DNA of 50,997 bases from an uncultured Muribaculaceae bacterium (GCA_910589425.1 CAJUSZ010000018.1:1-50997); one strand, 5' to 3'; shown: positions 23,781 to 33,420, counted from the stretch's first letter. The notes: a model not told the origin generated them from the sequence alone. Made by a program: numbers and translations.

Positions 23781-26492
23781 TCAGCGGTAGATACGTTTCA
23801 CTGACTTACCGTCCTTTATCTCGATCACCGGCTCCCTTTTCGGCGGCACCGTCAGTTCCATTCCCTGAAGATTAAACCAGCGCGCGGGCTTGCCGGAAAC
23901 GTCCACAGTCTCAACGGCATTATATCCGGCCTCACGGGTGATCACCCTCACCGGCGCCGATTCGCGCGACATGAGCGATCCGTCGGTGGCCACTACGCTG
24001 TACCAGTATTCGGTCTGCGGCGCCAGCCCTTCAATAAGCATCGATGTCGATGTCCCGGCCGACTTCCGGTCGATCCCGGCCACGATCTCGCGGGTGAATG
24101 AGACCTCGCGGTTGACGCATACATCGTCCAGGGCAAGGGCGCCCTTTTTAGAGCCTACGGTTACGTATGCGAGACGGACGGCACGCGCTCCGTAGGGGAA
24201 TCCCGCCACTGTGTCGGTGCGGCCTCCCTCATTCTCGGTAACCGTTACCTCGCCTACCGGCTTCCAGTCGTCGCCAACAAGAGCCTCGACCGTGATCAGA
24301 TTGCCGGCCGTATTGTTAAGTCCGCGGTGCCAGAGGCTTACGCTGTGGATGTCTGTCGGATACACAGCCGATTCGAGCGTTCCGCCCGAGCCGCTGTAGC
24401 GCAGCGAGGGGACATCCTTGCCGGCATAGTTGGCGTTGTCGAACTTGAATGTGGTGGAGCATTTCCAGTCGGCGGGCAGACCATCGGCTCCGCCGTCGAA
24501 TCCCTGCTCGTCGGGCTCGGTCAGGATTCCGGTCTTGTTGAAGAGGGTTACGAAATATTCCGTCGCTCCGTCGAGCGGCTGCCACGATGCCGTGAAAGCG
24601 GATCCGGTGGTCTGCGCGGCTTCATTGGCCACAGGCGCGAACCATTCGAATGTGGCCTCTCCGGTCGTAACCTCGACCGGGAGAGAAGCCGGACTGATCC
24701 CCTTGCCGGGCTGAAGGGCGGCCACGGTGTAGGAATAAGTTGTCTCAGGCGCGACATCCCTTACGGCAAACGATGTGCTGTCGGGAGCCACCATGCGGTC
24801 GATGAGCGGAGTCTCCGCGCCGGAGGCCGAGACGCAGATCCTGTAGGCCAAGGCGTCGGCCACAGGCGCCCACCGGGCTGTGAATGAATATGACTCCACG
24901 TCAGCAGCCGGGAGCGCGACGGGAGTCTCGCTGTCGGGCAGGCCGCCGTCGAACTTGAACGTGATCACTCCGCGCTGTTCGGTTATCTCCGTAACAGGGG
25001 GCATACCGTTCCCTTTCCAGTCCTTGAACGCGGGGCGGCCTCCGGCTGTGAAGGAAGTTATGTTTTTCGATCCGGGGAAAGCATCGTCGGCCCGGGTGGC
25101 GTCTGAAAGCAGGCCGTCGGCCTCGACGAGATCCACGTGATGGTGGGACGGATCATTGTTCACTCCGCCTTTTTCCCAGAGATCGGCGTCGTAGTCCACA
25201 TGCCAGACAAGCATCCCGTGGCCCGGAAGATATTTGTCCTGCCCGCGCTGCTGGCGGTTCTCGAACAGAAAATATTCGTTAGGATTATCCTTCGAGAATA
25301 TTATGCATGCCTCGTTCGACTCCGAAAGGGGGTTGAGACTCAGATTGTCGGCTTTCTCAAGCACTTTCGGCTCGATCCATTCCATAGCGTAGCGGCAATA
25401 TGTGGAATAGGCCGGCGGAGTCCGGGAAAGGTTGCTGTAGGGGCCGTAGTCCATCACATCCCACGATCCGGGGGTGAAGCCTGCCTTGCCGCCGGCGGTT
25501 ACATAAAGGTCGGGCAGGCCGAGGACATGGCTGAACTCATGGACAAAAGTGCCGATTCCGTCGGGACGATCCCCTTTCCATTCGTTGGTGCAGGCATAAT
25601 GGCCTAGTTCCACTCCGTCGAAGATGAACTGCTTCCCTGTGCCGTAGTAGGCCGAGCGCACATCCCATGAGTGGGGCCACACCGTATCGTCCGATCCACC
25701 CGAGGCCTCTCCACGGCCTGCGTAGAAGATGAACACGTTGTCGATCAGTCCGTCGCCGTCATGGTCATACTGGCGGAAATCCACCTTGTCGTCGAGCAGC
25801 TGGCACGCATGCACGGCGAGATCGGCGGGATGGAGGTCGTCGCCCGCCTCGTCGTTGCCACCGTAATAAGCCATCGGCTCGGGCAGCGTTACCGGGCCGT
25901 AGAGATCAAAGTCGGGCTTGAACTTCCCTGAAGATGAATCGATGAAATAGTCCCTGGCCGAGCCTGTGGATCCCCAGAGCTTGAATCCCTCCTCATTGAG
26001 CATACGGTTGAAATAGTCGCCGGCATCCTTGGTGGAGCATTTCGCGTCAGGGAACTCCGCGAGGATCACGATGGCGCGAGGCGAGCCGTGGTGGGGGAAG
26101 GATGTGTAGTGCAGGCCGGGATTCCTCCTCTTCGGGGCGCGTTTGGCGTGAGACACGGATCTGGCTGCCGCGATTCCTGCAAGTATCTCCTTCGGCTGCG
26201 TGGCAAGCCAGCTTTCGGTCCGTGAGTCGCGCGCCTTGAGGGAATAGACCGAGGGGCGGAGCGATCCGTCGGCTCCCTGCTCGGCAAACCACATCGTGCC
26301 TCCGGCCTCTATCAGCGGCCATCCGTCTTCGGACAGTATGTAGTGGCCATGCTCGTCGCCGAAGATGCGCACGTTGACAACCGTGCCGTCGGGCAAATGG
26401 CGTTCCACCAGCCCCGGCTGCGCGGGAACCGCGAGGGCGCCCAGTGAGGAGGCTGCCGCGATCAGCGGCGATATGATATGTCTGATTCTCAT
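23781..26492 (-). CDS. Secreted M6-family metalloprotease with fibronectin-like domains
   Basis: A 903-aa exported zinc protease of the immune inhibitor A (M6) type. The start at 26492 gives the signal peptide MRIRHIISPLIAAASSLG; the longer frame would bury it. The catalytic motif is VHEFSHVLGLPDLY (His318, Glu319, His322 and a downstream Asp as HExxHxxGxxD). A calcium-type DHDGDGLIDNVFIFYAG motif and the WDVMDYGPYSN Met-turn region are present. The C-terminal part has two FN3-like repeats (residues about 505-700) and a lamin-G/jelly-roll-like stretch. It ends in ARWFNLQGMEL and KSVKRIYR, a tail shared with two neighbouring exported proteins. It probably degrades host or dietary proteins. Confidence 0.9.
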   Translation of the reverse strand: MRIRHIISPLIAAASSLGALAVPAQPGLVERHLPDGTVVNVRIFGDEHGHYILSEDGWPLIEAGGTMWFAEQGADGSLRPSVYSLKARDSRTESWLATQPKEILAGIAAARSVSHAKRAPKRRNPGLHYTSFPHHGSPRAIVILAEFPDAKCSTKDAGDYFNRMLNEEGFKLWGSTGSARDYFIDSSSGKFKPDFDLYGPVTLPEPMAYYGGNDEAGDDLHPADLAVHACQLLDDKVDFRQYDHDGDGLIDNVFIFYAGRGEASGGSDDTVWPHSWDVRSAYYGTGKQFIFDGVELGHYACTNEWKGDRPDGIGTFVHEFSHVLGLPDLYVTAGGKAGFTPGSWDVMDYGPYSNLSRTPPAYSTYCRYAMEWIEPKVLEKADNLSLNPLSESNEACIIFSKDNPNEYFLFENRQQRGQDKYLPGHGMLVWHVDYDADLWEKGGVNNDPSHHHVDLVEADGLLSDATRADDAFPGSKNITSFTAGGRPAFKDWKGNGMPPVTEITEQRGVITFKFDGGLPDSETPVALPAADVESYSFTARWAPVADALAYRICVSASGAETPLIDRMVAPDSTSFAVRDVAPETTYSYTVAALQPGKGISPASLPVEVTTGEATFEWFAPVANEAAQTTGSAFTASWQPLDGATEYFVTLFNKTGILTEPDEQGFDGGADGLPADWKCSTTFKFDNANYAGKDVPSLRYSGSGGTLESAVYPTDIHSVSLWHRGLNNTAGNLITVEALVGDDWKPVGEVTVTENEGGRTDTVAGFPYGARAVRLAYVTVGSKKGALALDDVCVNREVSFTREIVAGIDRKSAGTSTSMLIEGLAPQTEYWYSVVATDGSLMSRESAPVRVITREAGYNAVETVDVSGKPARWFNLQGMELTVPPKREPVIEIKDGKSVKRIYR

Positions 26493-26594
26493 TGCTTCGT
26501 TTTTTATGGTTGAGGCAGCCAAAGGCCACTACCGGCTTTCAGCTGCCTCTATCTTGAATATTTGCCCCGGAATGGGGATGGATCAGGATCTTAT

Positions 26595-26616
26595 AGTGTG
26601 TTTGAATTTAGAACAC
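26595..26616. terminator. Small hairpin after the 498-aa gene
   Basis: AGTGT (26595-26599) and ACACT (26613-26617) pair around a loop containing GTTTGAATTTA, the same core as the arms of the element at 16509. It lies directly after the minus-strand stop at 26619. Confidence 0.35.
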
Positions 26617-26618
26617 TC

Positions 26619-28115
26619 TTACTTGCGGAACATCTCTTTAGACACCTTGCCTCCGCGGCGCACGATCACGATCTCGCCATCGGCCGGACAGGCCACACGC
26701 ACTCCCTGGAGAGTGAAATACTCGGCCTCTTCATCAGCGGCCTCGCCGATCGTGTCCACACCGTTGGTCGCGGGAAGCTCCACGGCGAAAGCCTCGTTGA
26801 GGTTCACCCAGTAGACGAGATCATTGCCAAGAGTCTTGGTGTATTCGGGCAGACGCACGCCTACGGCACCCGAGGGGAATGTGATCTTGCCGTCCTTGAG
26901 CTTGCCGCAATAGGGGGCATATTCGGGCTGGAGGCGGCCGGCGCGCTTCATCTCGTAGGCTTTCGATGTCAGATATGCGTCCTTGAGATTATCGTTGACG
27001 AAAATTCCCGGCACTGTGGCCCCGAGCATCACGAGATTGGGATTCGTGGCGTCCACATACATGTAGTGTCTGTGTTCATCATGTGTGTAGGTCAGATCTT
27101 TCCATTTGGCGGCGAGATCCTTGTAGGGATCCACCAGACGGTAGAATCCGGCGCGTGTCTGATGCTCCTCGATCTCCACGTCGAGTGTGGTCGGGGTCCA
27201 TTCGCCACCGAGTCCAAGCACAGCGTCTTCGGTGAAGCGGCCTTTGCCGAGGCTCTTCCAGTTGGCTGCGTCTTCGGGCATGCAGTAGATGTTTCTGACC
27301 GAATGGTAGAGCTTGCCGTCGCCGTCGTAGGAAGCGCACACGATGGAGTTCACTCCCTCCTTGAGGGTGAAGTTCAGCTCTTTGGTGGCGTCGAGCGGAT
27401 TCCTGCGGTCAGTGGCCACGCGGACAAACGTGGTTGTGTCGTAAGGGATCACTAGATCGTTGATCAGCTCATAGCATGCGTTTTTCGGATGCGGGGTCAT
27501 GACGAGGCTGGCTTTCAGGTCGAACGATGAGACGCATTCGGGAGCCTGGATGTCGATGTCATATTTGGTGAATCCCTGCATCTGGATCTTGTTTGTGCCG
27601 AAGGCGTAGGCCTTGTCGCCGAATGTGCCGTCGCCGTTATCCTGGTTGGGATAGTATTCCATCGTGTAGAGATTGAGAATGCCGTTCACCTCGTCCCATG
27701 AGGAATATGGATCGTCGGTGCCGTAGAACTCGCGCCAGCCAGTCAGCAGGAACGGCTCTCCGTCCCAGAGATTGTTGACGCCCTTGCGCTGCACGGGAAT
27801 GCGGAAATGCTTTGTTTCGGGATCATATTCCACGATCAGATCCGCGCCGGAGGCGAACCATTCCACGAATGCCCACTGGAATTTCTTTACGTTCGGATCT
27901 TTCGACACGCGCTTTTTCACCTCGGTGTCGTAGCTGAAGAATCCGGCGTTGAGCCCGGCCCATTCGATGTCGGCCTTGGCAAAGAACTGCCAGTCCTGCC
28001 ATATCGAGTCGGGTTCCTGTTCGGGATAGTAGTAGCCAGTCTCGTCCCATGCGTTGGCCGCCGAGGGAATCATGGCCATGGCGGCGAAAGCGGCCGCTGT
28101 CAATATCTTTTTCAT
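26619..28115 (-). CDS. Exported protein of unknown function
   Basis: A 498-aa protein, family not recognised. It has the signal peptide MKKILTAAAFAAMAMIPSAANA. The body is rich in Trp, Tyr and Asp with a beta-strand-like pattern: WQDWQFFAKADIEWAGLNAG, then a region LLTGWREFYGTDDPYSSWDE near residue 125, suggesting an extracellular binding domain. It ends with YFTLQGVRVACP then GGKVSKEMFRK, the same tail layout as the M6 protease and the 557-aa neighbour. It lies 30 bases downstream of the 557-aa gene and is probably translated from the same mRNA. Surface or secreted location is inferred. Confidence 0.75.
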   Translation of the reverse strand: MKKILTAAAFAAMAMIPSAANAWDETGYYYPEQEPDSIWQDWQFFAKADIEWAGLNAGFFSYDTEVKKRVSKDPNVKKFQWAFVEWFASGADLIVEYDPETKHFRIPVQRKGVNNLWDGEPFLLTGWREFYGTDDPYSSWDEVNGILNLYTMEYYPNQDNGDGTFGDKAYAFGTNKIQMQGFTKYDIDIQAPECVSSFDLKASLVMTPHPKNACYELINDLVIPYDTTTFVRVATDRRNPLDATKELNFTLKEGVNSIVCASYDGDGKLYHSVRNIYCMPEDAANWKSLGKGRFTEDAVLGLGGEWTPTTLDVEIEEHQTRAGFYRLVDPYKDLAAKWKDLTYTHDEHRHYMYVDATNPNLVMLGATVPGIFVNDNLKDAYLTSKAYEMKRAGRLQPEYAPYCGKLKDGKITFPSGAVGVRLPEYTKTLGNDLVYWVNLNEAFAVELPATNGVDTIGEAADEEAEYFTLQGVRVACPADGEIVIVRRGGKVSKEMFRK

Positions 28116-28145
28116 ATCTTATAGATGTTTTTTAGTTTCAATTTT

Positions 28146-29819
28146 TCAGTAGCGGAATATTTTCTTCGTGGATTTGCCTCCGCGCACCTCGATCACCATC
28201 TGGCCTTTCTGCGGACCGGAGATCTCCACACCCTGGAGATTGAACCAGCGGGGAGCCTCGACGCTGTCTTCGCCGATCGTGGCGACGCCTGTGGCGACTA
28301 CGGTGAAATTATGACGGATCTCCTTGTTGTAGGCTCCGTTGATACGGCATGTTCCCGCCGGAACGATAATCGTGTATTCACCCTCGGGGATGGTTTCGTT
28401 AAAACGTATGGTCATCTCATTCTCACCGGCTTCCACTCCCGACGCCACATAATAGGAGACCGGTGTGGAGACGGTGTTGATCACCGGAGGATCGGAGCCT
28501 TCGGTCAGCTCTATTATGCCGGCCGGATCGAAGCTTACGGTCCAGACTGTGTAGTTGTCGGCGCAATCCACGCCTACTGTTCCCTCGTATTCGCCGCTGA
28601 GTTTCTCGCGGATCACGACGCGGTAGGTCTTTCCCTGCTCGAGGTTGTCGAATTTGGTGGACGATGAGTCCCAGTAGTTTTCAGGCTCTGCGATCTCGAA
28701 AGGAACCCCGTTGAGGCTTCCCATCAGTTTGCCGTCGTATTTATATGAATAGTTGAGAGTTACGGATTGGGTCTTGTCGAGGTTGATCTCGAACACATTG
28801 TCGCCTGCTGAGAAAGTGTTGGTCGGCAGACCGGAAGTGTAGCCCACATAGTCGGGATTGTCGAGATTGAGGATGAATGTGGCGATGGGCTTGGTGTATT
28901 CCTCTGTGGTGCAATTGAACACCATGCCGCTGTTGCCGTCCGAGAAGGTGTAGGAATAGACGTCCGTGGTGGGATTCATGCTCATGTTTGCCAGCCCCGT
29001 GATGCGGTATCCGTCTTTGGCCTGGATCGAGAGCGTGGAACCGTAGGAGAACTCAAGGGTGTTGCGTCCAGCCTTCAGCCCTGAGAGCGGAGTGGACGAG
29101 TTGGGATAGAACGCCTCGATCCTCTCCGGATCGTCGATGTCGAGATAATATTCAGGTTTCTCCATCGTGGCGTCGATCACGATTTTCTCGCCGTCGGTGA
29201 GGTTGAACTTGTATGTGCGTGTGCCGTTGGCCATCGTTCCGGCGGGCGCGGTGGCGGTCCCGTCGCGTGTGAACGACACGTCGGCCACGGCGGGACGCAG
29301 CTGCATGTAGAACTGGATCCCCTTGCTGGCCTTGTAGGAGATGGTCTGCGGTCCGGTCTGGGGCTTGTAGGATGTGTCGCCGATCTTGAAGGTGGAGTTA
29401 AGCACGGCGTCGGCGTTGTTTATGTCGATCGTGAGAGTCCAGGGAGTCTCGGTGTCGACCTTTGTCTTGACCACATATCTGGCAGCCGGCTGGCGGGATC
29501 CGAGGAAGTAGATCTTATAGCTGTCGTCAGTCTTGCTGTATGTCCATCCCGAGGAGGCCTGCGCGGTTCCGGCCGCGTCGTAGGCCGTGATCGACTCGAT
29601 CAGATAGCCTGTCTTCGGGGTGAGTACAAAATCCTCCGAGCCGGACTGGGTGATCGTGTTGGCGCCGTTGACAAGAGCCTGCTCCACGTATGTGGCTGAA
29701 GTCATTCCTGTCTCGAATCTCACCCTCGATGCATCGTCGATGTCGAGAATGAAAGTGTTCTCTGCCTGTGCGCCGGCGATGGCGGCGGTCAGCAATACGG
29801 TTGTAAGAAATCTTTTCAT
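28146..29819 (-). CDS. Exported protein of unknown function with NLQG tail
   Basis: A 557-aa protein; no known family identified. Signal peptide MKRFLTTVLLTAAIAGAQA. The rest is built from repeated beta-type segments of similar wording: FILDIDDASRVRF, YLDIDDPERIEAFY, FILNLDNPDYVGY and LTIDINNADAVLN. This indicates about four internal repeats of an Ig-like or adhesion domain, each introduced by D-(I/L)-D-(D/N). It ends WFNLQGVEISGP then GKSTKKIFRY. It probably heads a two-gene unit with the 498-aa gene. Likely a cell-surface structural or binding protein. Confidence 0.75.
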   Translation of the reverse strand: MKRFLTTVLLTAAIAGAQAENTFILDIDDASRVRFETGMTSATYVEQALVNGANTITQSGSEDFVLTPKTGYLIESITAYDAAGTAQASSGWTYSKTDDSYKIYFLGSRQPAARYVVKTKVDTETPWTLTIDINNADAVLNSTFKIGDTSYKPQTGPQTISYKASKGIQFYMQLRPAVADVSFTRDGTATAPAGTMANGTRTYKFNLTDGEKIVIDATMEKPEYYLDIDDPERIEAFYPNSSTPLSGLKAGRNTLEFSYGSTLSIQAKDGYRITGLANMSMNPTTDVYSYTFSDGNSGMVFNCTTEEYTKPIATFILNLDNPDYVGYTSGLPTNTFSAGDNVFEINLDKTQSVTLNYSYKYDGKLMGSLNGVPFEIAEPENYWDSSSTKFDNLEQGKTYRVVIREKLSGEYEGTVGVDCADNYTVWTVSFDPAGIIELTEGSDPPVINTVSTPVSYYVASGVEAGENEMTIRFNETIPEGEYTIIVPAGTCRINGAYNKEIRHNFTVVATGVATIGEDSVEAPRWFNLQGVEISGPQKGQMVIEVRGGKSTKKIFRY

Positions 29820-29889
29820 ACAGTTGAGGTTTTAGAGTGTGTGTGATTTTTGGTCTTCCTGAATCATATCTGAAAGATATTGTATTCGT

Positions 29890-31347
29890 TCAATCTGATT
29901 TCCGGAGCGCGCGCTGGTATTTCGAGGGAGTCGTGCCGGTAACGCGCCTGAAAGCGGCTATGAAGGCCGACTGGGAGGCGAACCCCACCCTTCGGCACAC
30001 ATCGGCGATAGGCACGCCGTCCCCTTCGTTCTCAAGGATCTCGCGGGCGCGGGCTATGCGCCTGTCGTTGATGAAGGTGCGGAAATTCGTGCCGGCGCAT
30101 TCATGCACCGCTCTCGACACATATTTCACGTTCGAGTCCAGCTCCGTGGCAAGGCGCTCCATCGAATAGTCGGGATTCGAGAAATTGTCGGGATCGTCGA
30201 TCAGCGAGCAGATCTTGCCGTACAGCTCCGAATTTCGCGGATCGGGCGCTCCGGTCCGGACGGCTGTTTCCGTGCCGGATGAGGCAATCGGCTCGGCCAG
30301 GGCCGGAGTCATGAGCGGAGCCGACAGCATGGGTTGCGCGAAGGATACGGGATCCCCTTCCTCCTTGCGCTGACGCATCCGCCTGAAGATCCACAGACCC
30401 ACGGATCCGACAATAGCCACTATTCCAGCGAAAAGGCCTATGTGCTGCACTGAAAGCACCGAGCGCAGCGACACAATACGCGACGACGAGTCTTCGGCGC
30501 GGCTGCGGCTGAAACCTTCCCGCGCCTTCGCAAACCGGTTATGGTTCATCAGCGAGTCGGAGACATGCATGAAGCGGGTCTGGTAATAGGTGGCTTTCTC
30601 CCTGTCGCCTAACTTGGTGTAGACGCTCATGTATTGCTGCATGCACTGCATCAGCGACGAGGGCGACTCCGGAGTCCGGTCCAGCTCCCGCTCGAATTCG
30701 GCGAGAATCTTCAGCGCGTCGCCGTAGCGTCCCTGCTCCTCATACCATGAGCATAGTTCGGCGTATGGGGTGAACTTGAGGTAGTTCTCGAGTCCCGCAG
30801 TCTTCACTATCCCGAGCGCCTCCTTGAGCTTGACGGCGGCCGAAGCCCTGTCGCCGAACGAGGATTCATAATAGGCGCTGGCCACTGTGTGGAAATAGCG
30901 TTTCAGACCCGGATCGGCGTTGCCTACGGATCCTATCTGCCTCACGTAGCCGAGCGTCTTAACGCTGTCGCCCATGATGCAGCTCGCAAGACCGAGATTG
31001 TAGAGGATCTTAAGCCTCTCCGTGCCGTCGGGCGCCACCTCTTCCCTGTCGAGGGCTATCTCGTAATTCTTGATCGCACCCTGGACGTCCTGGTAGACCA
31101 GATGGATGTTGCCGAGAAACTTGTATATATGCATGTCGGTCTGCGGATCAGGATCTATATCCCCGACCTCCACAGCCGTGATATATTCGTGAAGGGACTT
31201 CATGCTCTCGATGTATTCTCCGGTCATGTAGTCATTGCGCGCGGTCTCGAGAAGCTCGCGCCCCCTGTCCTGTCCTTTGGGAGCCGACGTGCATGCGACT
31301 GCCGCAAGGGCCATAAACATTGTCAATATGCGGTGGAAAACACTCAT
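29890..31347 (-). CDS. Lipobox-TPR-membrane-AraC hybrid regulator (copy 1)
   Basis: A 485-aa AraC-type regulator anchored in the membrane. The start at 31347 gives an N-terminal signal with lipobox LAAVAC (Cys19); a consensus promoter at 31408-31439 rules out the longer frame. Residues about 25-300 are TPR-like helical repeats (YMTGEYIESMKSLHEYITAV, IYKFLGNIHLVYQDVQGAIKN). A single TM (HIGLFAGIVAIVGSVGLWIF) follows, then a charged linker and a C-terminal AraC HTH of about 100 residues (YSMERLATELDSNVKYVSRA and IADVCRRVGFASQSAFIAAF). The TPR part is probably periplasmic and the DNA-binding part cytoplasmic. It lies upstream of the exported genes on the same strand. The ligand is unknown. Confidence 0.85.
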   Translation of the reverse strand: MSVFHRILTMFMALAAVACTSAPKGQDRGRELLETARNDYMTGEYIESMKSLHEYITAVEVGDIDPDPQTDMHIYKFLGNIHLVYQDVQGAIKNYEIALDREEVAPDGTERLKILYNLGLASCIMGDSVKTLGYVRQIGSVGNADPGLKRYFHTVASAYYESSFGDRASAAVKLKEALGIVKTAGLENYLKFTPYAELCSWYEEQGRYGDALKILAEFERELDRTPESPSSLMQCMQQYMSVYTKLGDREKATYYQTRFMHVSDSLMNHNRFAKAREGFSRSRAEDSSSRIVSLRSVLSVQHIGLFAGIVAIVGSVGLWIFRRMRQRKEEGDPVSFAQPMLSAPLMTPALAEPIASSGTETAVRTGAPDPRNSELYGKICSLIDDPDNFSNPDYSMERLATELDSNVKYVSRAVHECAGTNFRTFINDRRIARAREILENEGDGVPIADVCRRVGFASQSAFIAAFRRVTGTTPSKYQRALRKSD

Positions 31348-31407
31348 TGATGATTGTCGGTTTGTGTTGTGGAAAAACCGGCCCGAAGCCGGAAAGATTT
31401 CCGTCAG

Positions 31408-31439
31408 CAAAATTACCTGCCCGCCGGAAAAACTGCAAA
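31408..31439 (-). promoter_or_regulatory. Promoter of AraC-type regulator copy 1
   Basis: Minus strand: TTTG (31439-31436), 20 nt, TAATTTTG (31415-31408). Confidence 0.8.
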
Positions 31440-31562
31440 TTTTCAAGGCATCCCAATTTTTGAATTTACGAATTCCGAAAAGAGAAATTATCAATCTATT
31501 GACACACAGAAATATATAAATATCGATTCACTTTTTACGATTTCCGGTTTCAAAAAAAACAA

Positions 31563-33020
31563 TCAGTCGGACATCTCACGGCTCATCTTAAGATAATAGG
31601 AAGGAGTCATGCCGGTGAACTGCTTGAAGGCGCTGATGAAGGCGGAGGGAGCCACGAAGCCCACGCTCTCGGCCACGCTCTGGATCGTGAGCCGGCCGTA
31701 ATTGTCCGTGTCGAGCAGGCGGCTGCGGGCCTCGCGGATACGGTATTCGTTGACGTATGAGCGGAAATTGTGGCCGGTGGCCTCCTTGATGGCGGCAGAC
31801 ACATATTTGGTGTTGGTGCCCATCATCTCCGCCAGACGCGGAAGCGAGAACGTGGGATCGGTGAAGATCTCCGGACGGCTTACCACTCCGCTTATCCTGG
31901 CGAAAAGCTCACGCCGGGCCGGATCGGACGTCGCCGCCGCACCGGAAACCGGCTCGGCCGACTCCGCATATACCGCCGGGGCACTCCCCACGCGCTTCTG
32001 AAGCCTGTGCATGGCGGCGTCGAGAAGATAATAGCGCCGGCGGGACTGCATCTCCCTGCGCCTGTACCAGATGAAAAGCAGACATCCGGCCAGCACAAGC
32101 CCTACAGCCACAAGGCTGAACTGACCCAGCGACACCGAATCCCTCAGCGCTTCGAGCCGGCGTCGCGTCCTCGCCTCATCCTCATATCTGAAACTGTCCG
32201 AGAGGGCTGTGAAGGCTTCGGAATCGAACATGTTGTATTTGAACTCGAAATAACGCTGCTGATAGACAAGCGAGCTGTCAAGCTCCCCCTTGAGCATCCA
32301 CGCCCGCATCGCTGCCCGCATACACCCCGCCTTGCGCGCGTCAGATCCCTTGGCCTCCGCTATGGGATAGAGATTCTTCAGCAGCATAAGCGCCGAATCG
32401 GGCTTGTTCTCCCGGTTGTAGATCTCCATAAGCTCCTTGGAGGGAAGTTCGCGGAGCATCGTGTCCAGCCCGCGTTCATCCACAAGCGCGAGCGCGCGCT
32501 TCATCAGCGTCTTGGACATCGCTTCCGAGCCGAACGCCTTCTCGATGTAGCCGGCCGTCAGCGCCTGTTCGAAGTCATAGTCCGGGCGTCCCTCGCTTTT
32601 CGAGAGAAACGCGCCGTAGTTGCTTCTGGCATCGGCCCGCTCGCCGAGATTGCTATAGCATACGGCCAGCCGGTGGTGGAGCCTGACAAGGAGATCGCGT
32701 CCGGCATCCGCTCCCATCAATCCCCGCGCACGCTCATAGTAGGAGACCCCGGAGGCGTAGTCGTCGAAATCGCAGTAAAGGTCGCCCAGCAGCATATAGG
32801 CGTCGATCCGGATGCTGTCTGCCACCGACTCCGGATTCATGTCGGCGGCCACGATAAACTGGTGGAGCGAGGCGAGCGCGCCTGCCGGATTGCCCGACTC
32901 CGCAAGCTCGACCCCACGCTTCACATGCCCGGCTGCGTCTGCCGGCGCAGACCGGCCTCTGCCACAGCCAGACAGCACGACGGCGATAGAAACCGCCACG
33001 ATTATGTGAATTTGTTTCAT
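31563..33020 (-). CDS. Lipobox-TPR-membrane-AraC hybrid regulator (copy 2)
   Basis: Paralogue of the neighbouring gene, also 485 aa after choosing the ATG at 33020, which gives the lipobox LSGC (Cys19) in MKQIHIIVAVSIAVVLSGC. TPR-like helices follow (AGALASLHQFIVAADMN, DDYASGVSYYERARGLMG), a TM (FSLVAVGLVLAGCLLFIWY), then the C-terminal AraC HTH (FSLPRLAEMMGTNTKYVSAA and IQSVAESVGFVAPSAFISAF). Both copies share the order lipobox, TPR, one TM, HTH, so they probably arose by duplication. They have separate promoters and a 215-bp spacer. Targets unknown; nearby exported protein genes are candidates. Confidence 0.85.
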   Translation of the reverse strand: MKQIHIIVAVSIAVVLSGCGRGRSAPADAAGHVKRGVELAESGNPAGALASLHQFIVAADMNPESVADSIRIDAYMLLGDLYCDFDDYASGVSYYERARGLMGADAGRDLLVRLHHRLAVCYSNLGERADARSNYGAFLSKSEGRPDYDFEQALTAGYIEKAFGSEAMSKTLMKRALALVDERGLDTMLRELPSKELMEIYNRENKPDSALMLLKNLYPIAEAKGSDARKAGCMRAAMRAWMLKGELDSSLVYQQRYFEFKYNMFDSEAFTALSDSFRYEDEARTRRRLEALRDSVSLGQFSLVAVGLVLAGCLLFIWYRRREMQSRRRYYLLDAAMHRLQKRVGSAPAVYAESAEPVSGAAATSDPARRELFARISGVVSRPEIFTDPTFSLPRLAEMMGTNTKYVSAAIKEATGHNFRSYVNEYRIREARSRLLDTDNYGRLTIQSVAESVGFVAPSAFISAFKQFTGMTPSYYLKMSREMSD

Positions 33021-33025
33021 CGCGA

Positions 33026-33057
33026 CAAAAGTAACGCAAATTTGGAATCCGTGCAAC
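33026..33057 (-). promoter_or_regulatory. Promoter of AraC-type regulator copy 2
   Basis: Minus strand: GTTG (33057-33054), 20 nt, TACTTTTG (33033-33026). The -7 box matches TAnnTTTG. Confidence 0.65.
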
Positions 33058-33243
33058 TTTCGGGACACCAACGGAATGTTAATTTTTAGACCTCTTTCCC
33101 CTTTCCACAAAAAATGTCCGCTGCAAGCCTGAATATCTGTTTATCTGTGTTAATAATCTGCCATGCATACACACAAAGGTTAATTATGGTTAAACACGCA
33201 AATAAAATATCTGTTTTATAACAGTGTTTTGCAAAATAATCCG

Positions 33244-33325
33244 TAACTTTGCGCAGAGTTTTTCATGGTATTAGATTTTAAGGTTAACACGAAGATTGGT
33301 TGTCGCGACGACAATCAATTTTTTT
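33244..33325 (+). ncRNA. Short promoter-RNA-terminator unit, copy 1
   Basis: A -7 box TAACTTTG (33244-33251) is followed seven bases later by the core GTTTTTCATGGTATTAGATT (from 33258), then AAGGTTAA. It ends in an 11-bp intrinsic terminator, ATTGGTTGTCG (33295-33305) with CGACAATCAAT (33309-33319), and six T (33320-33325). The predicted RNA is about 70 nt. No -33 TTTG at the right distance. It resembles the Bacteroidales-1 RNA type in architecture; identity unverified. It precedes the dihydrofolate reductase promoter. Confidence 0.65.
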
Positions 33326-33362
33326 ATGCCGTGCAGACGGCAATCCCACGCAAGGACGCGGT

Positions 33363-33394
33363 TTTGCATATTTGGAAATTTATGTCTAACTTTG
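33363..33394 (+). promoter_or_regulatory. Promoter of the DHFR gene
   Basis: TTTG (33363-33366), 20 nt, TAACTTTG (33387-33394), full consensus. The start site would fall about 20 bases before the ATG at 33421. Confidence 0.82.
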
Positions 33395-33420
33395 TCTCAT
33401 AGCCACATAAACGCATCACC

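Noticed and set aside
31770..33089. 439-codon plus-strand frame opposite the second AraC regulator
   Set aside because: It is a shadow frame; the minus strand has a lipobox, TM and HTH plus promoter.
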